Of a DNA stretch of 64,000 nt, positions 59,894-64,000 are shown piece after piece; positions within the stretch are counted from its first letter, which is position 1; each line of letters begins with the position of its first letter. Source of the stretch: an uncultured Bacteroidales bacterium. Lineage in GTDB: Bacteria > Bacteroidota > Bacteroidia > Bacteroidales > P3. The stretch lies in the NCBI GenBank assembly GCA_900318175.1, contig ONJQ01000003.1, positions 62,001 through 126,000 on the forward strand, read 5' to 3'. A program made the translations under genes and the position numbers. A model generated the notes under the pieces. That model did no database searches and was not told the origin of the DNA. It saw nothing but the letters and a program-made list of their open reading frames with translations.

Positions 59894-61402
59894 ATGCCAA
59901 GCCCAATAATCAATTGTACCCGGTCGGATAGCTACATTGCCTTTATGGAAGGTCAGTATGAGGGACTGATGGACAACGAAGGTAATGTCGTTATCAGTCC
60001 TTCGTTAGGATACCGTACCATCAAGGAGTTTGTCGACGGGGTAGCCATTGGGTTTCGATTAGACCATAAGACTAACGAGGGCGGTTGGGGCCTCCTCAAC
60101 AAACAAGGAGAAAAAGTCACCGAGTTCAAATACTGGTACATTGAGCCATTTGCTGGACGCAATCTTTATCTCGTCGATGTCACTCCTTCCCGTAGAAAGA
60201 ACTTGATGTGGAACGACGGCACACTTGTTTTTTGTAAAAATTACCATACTATCTTAAAAAACAGCTATCGCAACGGCTATGTCATAGTTAGCAACACTAT
60301 CCCTAAGACTAAGACGACCCCAACCCGTTATCCCAAAGGATTGGTGCATATCAATGGTGAAGTGCTTCTGAATGTGGAGTACGATGACATCCATTGGATG
60401 GCTGGCTACGATGATATCCTATGGATTAAACGCAAAGGGTATATCGGATATGTTCGGGTGTTCTATGGGGAACATATCGGGATAGAGATCGATGTAACGC
60501 TGCCTAACTTATGGATTGGCGTAAAAGGAACAATTTGCGAGGGTTGCATATATTCAAAAGGGATTGACCCGGAGGGTAATGGTTGCGGGAAACTCTTTGC
60601 ACGCTCGTTTCGCGACCGCAACCTTGCCGGTAGGTGCGAGTATAGAAAACGCTCTCTAACTGAACCATCCGAGTTCGAGCAGAGAAGAATTCTCTATTGG
60701 AAAGAGCAGATACGTATTGCTGATCCCGTGTTCGAGCACTGGAAGTTGCTATGCGAATTCATTGATGAGCATCTCGATGGTGATATAGATCGATTAAAGA
60801 CCTTTGACCTTCGGAGTATGATTGGTGACCCACACTATGACAATCCTCAGTTGGCATCGAACCACGTCCGATATCTAAATATTTCACGCGCCATATGTGT
60901 GATGGCATTCCATGATGTTTATGGGCGTGAGATGTTCGACAGCAAAGGTCGTTTCTCAACCGAATGTGACTTTATCATGGGTGACAATCTATTGAGCATA
61001 AAAAAAATATTTGACCATAATTTGTCTGACGATCCGCACAGTGCACTTTTCTTCACTGTAGGCAATATCTGGTATGATCCCTCAAACCTGATAAACTATA
61101 CCCATGGTATATACTTCGATCAGTCACTCATCAACCTTAAGCAAACTCTGGAGGACTACAAATACAAGCCTAGGAAGAACGAATACTTCAAGAAAAAATA
61201 CATTGAACATGGAGGTTTTGAACAGCTTATGCATGATTTGTTAATGGACGACTTCTTTGATTACTACACTCCTGAGCCAGTTATGGGAGAAGTTGCAGTT
61301 AACTTCAGCGATACCAAACCTTCAGTATTCAATGTATTAATGAACAAATATTTTTCTATTTGCCGAAAAAGTTATACCTCATCGCGCCACATTAATGATT
61401 GA
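59894..61402 (+). CDS. WG-repeat-like protein with four-cysteine cluster, DUF262 partner
   Basis: A 502-residue cytosolic protein, starting 2 bases after the DUF262-HNH stop. Residues 15-190 hold three or four degenerate WG-type repeats (GLMDNEGNVVISPS, WGLLNKQGEKVTEFKYWYIE, GLVHINGEVLLNVEYDDI). Next is a cysteine cluster, C215-x2-C218-x12-C231-x16-C248, which could hold zinc or an iron-sulfur centre. The C-terminal half (250-502) is helical with conserved-looking aromatic stretches and no family I recognise. WG repeats usually mediate binding, so this may be the sensor or specificity subunit of the nuclease; that is inference. Confidence 0.7.
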   Translation: MPSPIINCTRSDSYIAFMEGQYEGLMDNEGNVVISPSLGYRTIKEFVDGVAIGFRLDHKTNEGGWGLLNKQGEKVTEFKYWYIEPFAGRNLYLVDVTPSRRKNLMWNDGTLVFCKNYHTILKNSYRNGYVIVSNTIPKTKTTPTRYPKGLVHINGEVLLNVEYDDIHWMAGYDDILWIKRKGYIGYVRVFYGEHIGIEIDVTLPNLWIGVKGTICEGCIYSKGIDPEGNGCGKLFARSFRDRNLAGRCEYRKRSLTEPSEFEQRRILYWKEQIRIADPVFEHWKLLCEFIDEHLDGDIDRLKTFDLRSMIGDPHYDNPQLASNHVRYLNISRAICVMAFHDVYGREMFDSKGRFSTECDFIMGDNLLSIKKIFDHNLSDDPHSALFFTVGNIWYDPSNLINYTHGIYFDQSLINLKQTLEDYKYKPRKNEYFKKKYIEHGGFEQLMHDLLMDDFFDYYTPEPVMGEVAVNFSDTKPSVFNVLMNKYFSICRKSYTSSRHIND

Positions 61403-61524
61403 CAAATTGAGAGAGAACATGGTTGCGAGGGAAACAGATGAGTAGATCTTCTTTATTATGGAGTTTCGCATTTTTGATCAAGTGGTATTTTGCAATGTGT
61501 AACCAACAAAGATATTGAGTCAGA

Positions 61525-61584
61525 CATACTCTAAAGGCGATACTTTGCCCACATAATATAGTCTGGTAAATTCCTCTTTGTCTC
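61525..61584. repeat. Imperfect direct repeat, right copy
   Basis: Counterpart of 57851-57914, containing CTAAAGG and CTTTGCCCACATA. It lies about 120 bases after the cassette stop. Confidence 0.5.
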
Positions 61585-61594
61585 ATACTATTTC

Positions 61595-61883
61595 CTATCT
61601 GCGCTCTTGGTTGTCCGGGGTCAGCATCCTGGGTTTCTCTATGTTGCCGTAGCTCTCGGCGGCATTTGCCAACGCCTCGTCGGTGGTGTAGCTGCGGTAC
61701 AGCTGGCAGGTTGTCAGCACCCGCTGTGTCGAGGACTTCCGCTCCTTCTCGTTGTGAATCGCCACATTCCACTTTCACCTTTGGGCAACCTCCATCCATC
61801 AGTTGCCGCAACTTGTAGCAACGCAGCGTGTCCCCATCCACTAATTGCGGATTGCGGTGGTTAACGAGCAATAGGTTGGCCAT
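61595..61883 (-). pseudogene. Remnant of the 26.6-kb gene family, right copy
   Basis: Two pieces of the family protein are joined after an internal deletion and frame change. The upstream piece (from ATG 61883) contains DGDTLRCYKLRQL and CPKVKVE, matching VGDTLRLYTLVQT and IPKVYVR of the 280-residue protein. The downstream piece reads HNEKERKSSTQRVLTTCQLY to GNIEKPRMLTP with a stop at 61595-61597. It contains the right copy of the 123-base repeat. Confidence 0.65.
61643..61765. repeat. 123-base direct repeat, right copy
   Basis: Matches 57565-57687 at 121 of 123 bases in direct orientation, 4,078 bases apart. Confidence 0.85.
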
Positions 61884-61968
61884 ATCGGCGTTGCTTCCGA
61901 TGGGGAGATTAATAGAAGTCTCCTTAAGTCATTGCCATTTCATCAGAATACATTTTTTTCTTTACCTC

Positions 61969-62020
61969 CGCGCAATAAAGTTATGACTAATACGTTTATT
62001 AGTCATAACTTTATTGCGCG
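61969..62020. repeat. Perfect 24-bp palindrome before the ATPase gene
   Basis: The left arm 61969-61992 and right arm 61997-62020 are exact complements around the loop CGTT. The inner parts read AAAGTTATGACTAATA and TATTAGTCATAACTTT. The right arm ends 6 bases before the ATPase ATG. The 14-base word TTTATTAGTCATAA recurs after the gene (63174-63187). Confidence 0.85.
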
Positions 62021-62026
62021 ATTGCT

Positions 62027-63145
62027 ATGAATGACCTTTTTGTGTTTGGCAGGACTGTTAGCGGTGACGCTTTTACCGACAGAGAAGTGGAGACCAAGAA
62101 ATTGGTTTCTAACTTTAAATATGGTGTGAATACGTTCATTGTCTCCCCTCGCCGTTGGGGCAAGACCTCGTTGGTCAAAAAGGCAAAATCTATTGCCGAG
62201 AGTACTCAACTTCGTGTGGTATATGTTGATGTGCAGCGTTGTCGCAGCCGTGAGGAGTTCTGCGAGCGTTTCGCCTCGGCAGTCCTTGTGCAGACTGCCA
62301 ACAAGATGGAAGAATGGCTTGACAACGCTAAGTCGTTTCTCAGCCGTTTCAGTTTTGCAGTCAATACCTCAGCCGACCCAGCAAGCGAGATGTCGCTTAA
62401 ACTTCAGCTGTCTCCAAAGGAGCAGTCGATGGACGACCTGTTGCAGCTGCCGGAGCAGATAGCCCGCAAGAAGGGCATTCGTATTGTGATCTGTATTGAT
62501 GAGTTCCAGCAAATAGGGCTGTACAATGATTCTCCATTGTTCCAAACAGAGTTGCGCTCCATTTGGCAGCACCATGAATTGACTTCTTACTGCCTTTTTG
62601 GCAGCAAGAAACACATGATGGAATCGCTCTTCGATGGCACATCCAAACCTTTCTACAAATTTGGTGACATCATATACCTTCAGCGTATTCCGACAGAATA
62701 CTGGATAAAATATATCTCAGACAAATTTACTAAAGAGGGCAAGTCCATCACCGAAGAGCAGGCAAAGGCTATTGTTGAACGGGTGGATGGCAACTCGTCC
62801 TACGTCCAGCAACTTTCATGGTATGTGTTTCAGCGCACCGATGACAAAGTGACAGAGCCTATCATAAAAGAGGCCTTCCAAGAGTTGGTAGAGCAGTGTA
62901 GCGATGTGTTTGAGACTAAAACCGACACGTTGACTGCCTACCAGATGAACTTTCTCCGGGCTTTGGCTGACGGCATCCACACTAACCTCTCGTCCATCTC
63001 TGTCATTCAACAATACGGTCTCGGTTCTTCCTCCAATGTGGCAATTATTAAGAAGTCATTGATAGACAAGGATCTCATCACTGTTGAGAACAAAGAAATC
63101 CATTTCTCCGACCCAATTATGGGCGCATGGCTCCGACAAGCTTAA
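62027..63145 (+). CDS. Archaeal-type AAA ATPase (ATP-binding protein)
   Basis: A 372-residue P-loop protein of the archaeal ATPase family (PF01637-like, STAND-related), abundant in Bacteroidota. The start is FGRTVSGDAFTDREVETKKL; Walker A is SPRRWGKTSLV near residue 41, Walker B is IVICIDEFQQIG, and the C-terminus has a winged-helix-like part (LRALADGIHTNLSSISV). Members often occur in many copies with no known function; some are associated with mobile or defence regions. The gene is framed by the palindrome at 61969-62020 and a partial copy after the stop, and lies next to the DUF262 cassette. Confidence 0.88.
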   Translation: MNDLFVFGRTVSGDAFTDREVETKKLVSNFKYGVNTFIVSPRRWGKTSLVKKAKSIAESTQLRVVYVDVQRCRSREEFCERFASAVLVQTANKMEEWLDNAKSFLSRFSFAVNTSADPASEMSLKLQLSPKEQSMDDLLQLPEQIARKKGIRIVICIDEFQQIGLYNDSPLFQTELRSIWQHHELTSYCLFGSKKHMMESLFDGTSKPFYKFGDIIYLQRIPTEYWIKYISDKFTKEGKSITEEQAKAIVERVDGNSSYVQQLSWYVFQRTDDKVTEPIIKEAFQELVEQCSDVFETKTDTLTAYQMNFLRALADGIHTNLSSISVIQQYGLGSSSNVAIIKKSLIDKDLITVENKEIHFSDPIMGAWLRQA

Positions 63146-63164
63146 TAATATGCCAAAGACTTCA

Positions 63165-63200
63165 CGGAATAACTTTATTAGTCATAAACTTATTACTTGA
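63165..63200. repeat. Partial copy of the ATPase-flanking palindrome
   Basis: Contains TTTATTAGTCATAA (63174-63187), shared exactly with 61996-62008 and its neighbours apart from the last base context, followed by a further TTATTA. It lies between the ATPase and the DUF4419 gene. Confidence 0.6.
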
Positions 63201-63205
63201 CAATT

Positions 63206-64000
63206 ATGAGACGCAGAACTTGGATAATCATTTTAGTGTCATTGCTGCCTATCTTGTTGGTGACGTGTTCCAACAATGGAAGCAGTAATGTGGATGACAC
63301 CACCGACACTCTGGCTGCCCTGCAACAGGACACAATGACTGTGTCCACTCAGCGCATCATCATCGACATCGAGAAACTGAAAGCACCCGACTCGGTTCTG
63401 CCAACCGTCGGCTACAACAAGATTATCTCCGAGATGATGTATGAAATGGGTGTAGAGAAAGCCCAAACCGTGGCGCACAACCGCTGCGGTAAGGAACTGG
63501 TGCAGCTGCCACATCCCTTCTTCGACGGCATGCATCAGGCCTATGCCGACCACCGTCCCTTCGTCCTCTCGCCCGATGCCGTCTGGCTGCTCATCTGCCA
63601 GGGTTTCTCATATCACGTCAACTTCAATGCCGAGGCCCTGCGTCATCTGTTCGTGGACTTCGAGGGCAAGAAAACACTCATCGTCGTCAGCAACGGCATC
63701 AGGCTGGACAACCCCAACAGCCCGTGGGAGCGTTACTTTCCCGAGTTTACCAAGCAGATAGCGAAGTATGTAGGCGACAGCCTTGTCAACACACTCACCT
63801 GCAACTTCTCCACCTCCACCGCCGTCACCCGTGCCGCCTCTCAGATAACCATCATGTCCGCCATGCAGAAATATTTCAACTACAAGATGTATGAAATCTG
63901 CGGCATTCCTCAGGTCATCCTCGAAGGCACACCAGAGGACTGGCACACCATCGTCGAGCGCACCGAGGCTCTTCGTAAATACAAGCTCGACTGGTGGGTG
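63206..64000 (+). CDS. DUF4419 family lipoprotein, 5' part
   Basis: The first 265 residues of a lipoprotein (signal TWIIILVSLLPILLVTC, lipobox LVTC). The block FVLSPDAVWLLICQGFSYHV near residue 110, preceded by HPFFDGMHQAYADHRP, identifies the DUF4419 family, which is of unknown function and also found in fungi and slime moulds. The gene continues past the right edge. It starts about 60 bases after the ATPase stop, just after the partial palindrome copy. Confidence 0.88.
   Translation, partial: MRRRTWIIILVSLLPILLVTCSNNGSSNVDDTTDTLAALQQDTMTVSTQRIIIDIEKLKAPDSVLPTVGYNKIISEMMYEMGVEKAQTVAHNRCGKELVQLPHPFFDGMHQAYADHRPFVLSPDAVWLLICQGFSYHVNFNAEALRHLFVDFEGKKTLIVVSNGIRLDNPNSPWERYFPEFTKQIAKYVGDSLVNTLTCNFSTSTAVTRAASQITIMSAMQKYFNYKMYEICGIPQVILEGTPEDWHTIVERTEALRKYKLDWWV

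Noticed and set aside
57412..63205. Transposase, integrase or CRISPR genes to explain the island
   Set aside because: None seen on either strand; no array of short spaced repeats and no DDE or tyrosine-recombinase motifs.

Overview
The window comes from a Bacteroidota chromosome, almost certainly order Bacteroidales. The evidence: promoters carry the Bacteroidota -7 element TAnnTTTG (an upstream TTTG about 19 bases away is clear at two of them), Shine-Dalgarno sequences are mostly absent, and many genes belong to families largely confined to this phylum (DUF4290, DUF5606, DUF4837, DUF6089, a serine palmitoyltransferase for sphingolipids, a T9SS CHU_C cargo). The NAD-linked PyrK/PyrD dihydroorotate dehydrogenase suits an anaerobe. 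I cannot assign a genus.

Layout. 1-6.5 kb: leftward housekeeping genes (purB partial, CpsB-type phosphatase, murA, DUF4290, an outer-membrane-like protein, an RluA-family pseudouridine synthase, prolyl-tRNA editing protein, nadA). A perfect parS site overlaps the start of the RluA gene, two DnaA-box-like 9-mers lie just upstream, and an AT-rich 630-base gap rich in similar 9-mers (6.5-7.1 kb) separates these genes from rightward ones; this is a candidate replication-origin neighbourhood. 7.1-11.9 kb: rpiB, deoC, and a probable sphingolipid group (serine palmitoyltransferase, acyltransferase-like protein, short-chain dehydrogenase). 12-19.6 kb: a giant coiled-coil membrane protein, a small conserved protein, ybeY, mnmG, a parS-like site, a WbqC-like gene and an orphan. 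19.8-26.6 kb: two identical tRNA-Lys genes, a TPR protein, a large T9SS cargo, rsmA and an MntP-like membrane protein. 26.6-33.5 kb: an orphan protein, a DedA/YqaA-like protein, a GH3 lipoprotein, recR, pyrK-pyrD, a BadF-type kinase and DUF5606. 33.5-41.9 kb: lipoproteins, metG, an extended SDR, a possible structured RNA, DUF4837, DUF6089, uppS and an orphan. 42-48.9 kb: an AraC regulator, bamA with two Skp/OmpH chaperones, and a ComM/YifB ATPase.

48.9-57.4 kb is a redox and hydrolase neighbourhood: an amidohydrolase fused to an ABM domain, a lipidated flavodoxin, a flavin reductase, a frameshifted aldo/keto reductase, an intact aldo/keto reductase, an AraC regulator, an alpha/beta hydrolase and a cyclophilin-like lipoprotein. 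Two of its promoters, 4 kb apart, share an ungapped 67-base block (about 73% identical) with the same -7 box, which suggests a common activator, plausibly the AraC protein encoded between them.

57.4-63.2 kb is an accessory island. A 123-base direct repeat (121/123 identical), made of remnants of a gene family whose longer member lies at 26.6 kb, flanks a two-gene cassette: a DUF262-HNH (GmrSD-like) protein and a 502-residue protein with WG-like repeats and a four-cysteine cluster. Next comes an archaeal-type AAA ATPase preceded by a perfect 24-bp palindrome, part of which recurs after the gene. This cassette is my best candidate for an undescribed, probably defensive, system. The window ends inside a DUF4419 lipoprotein gene.
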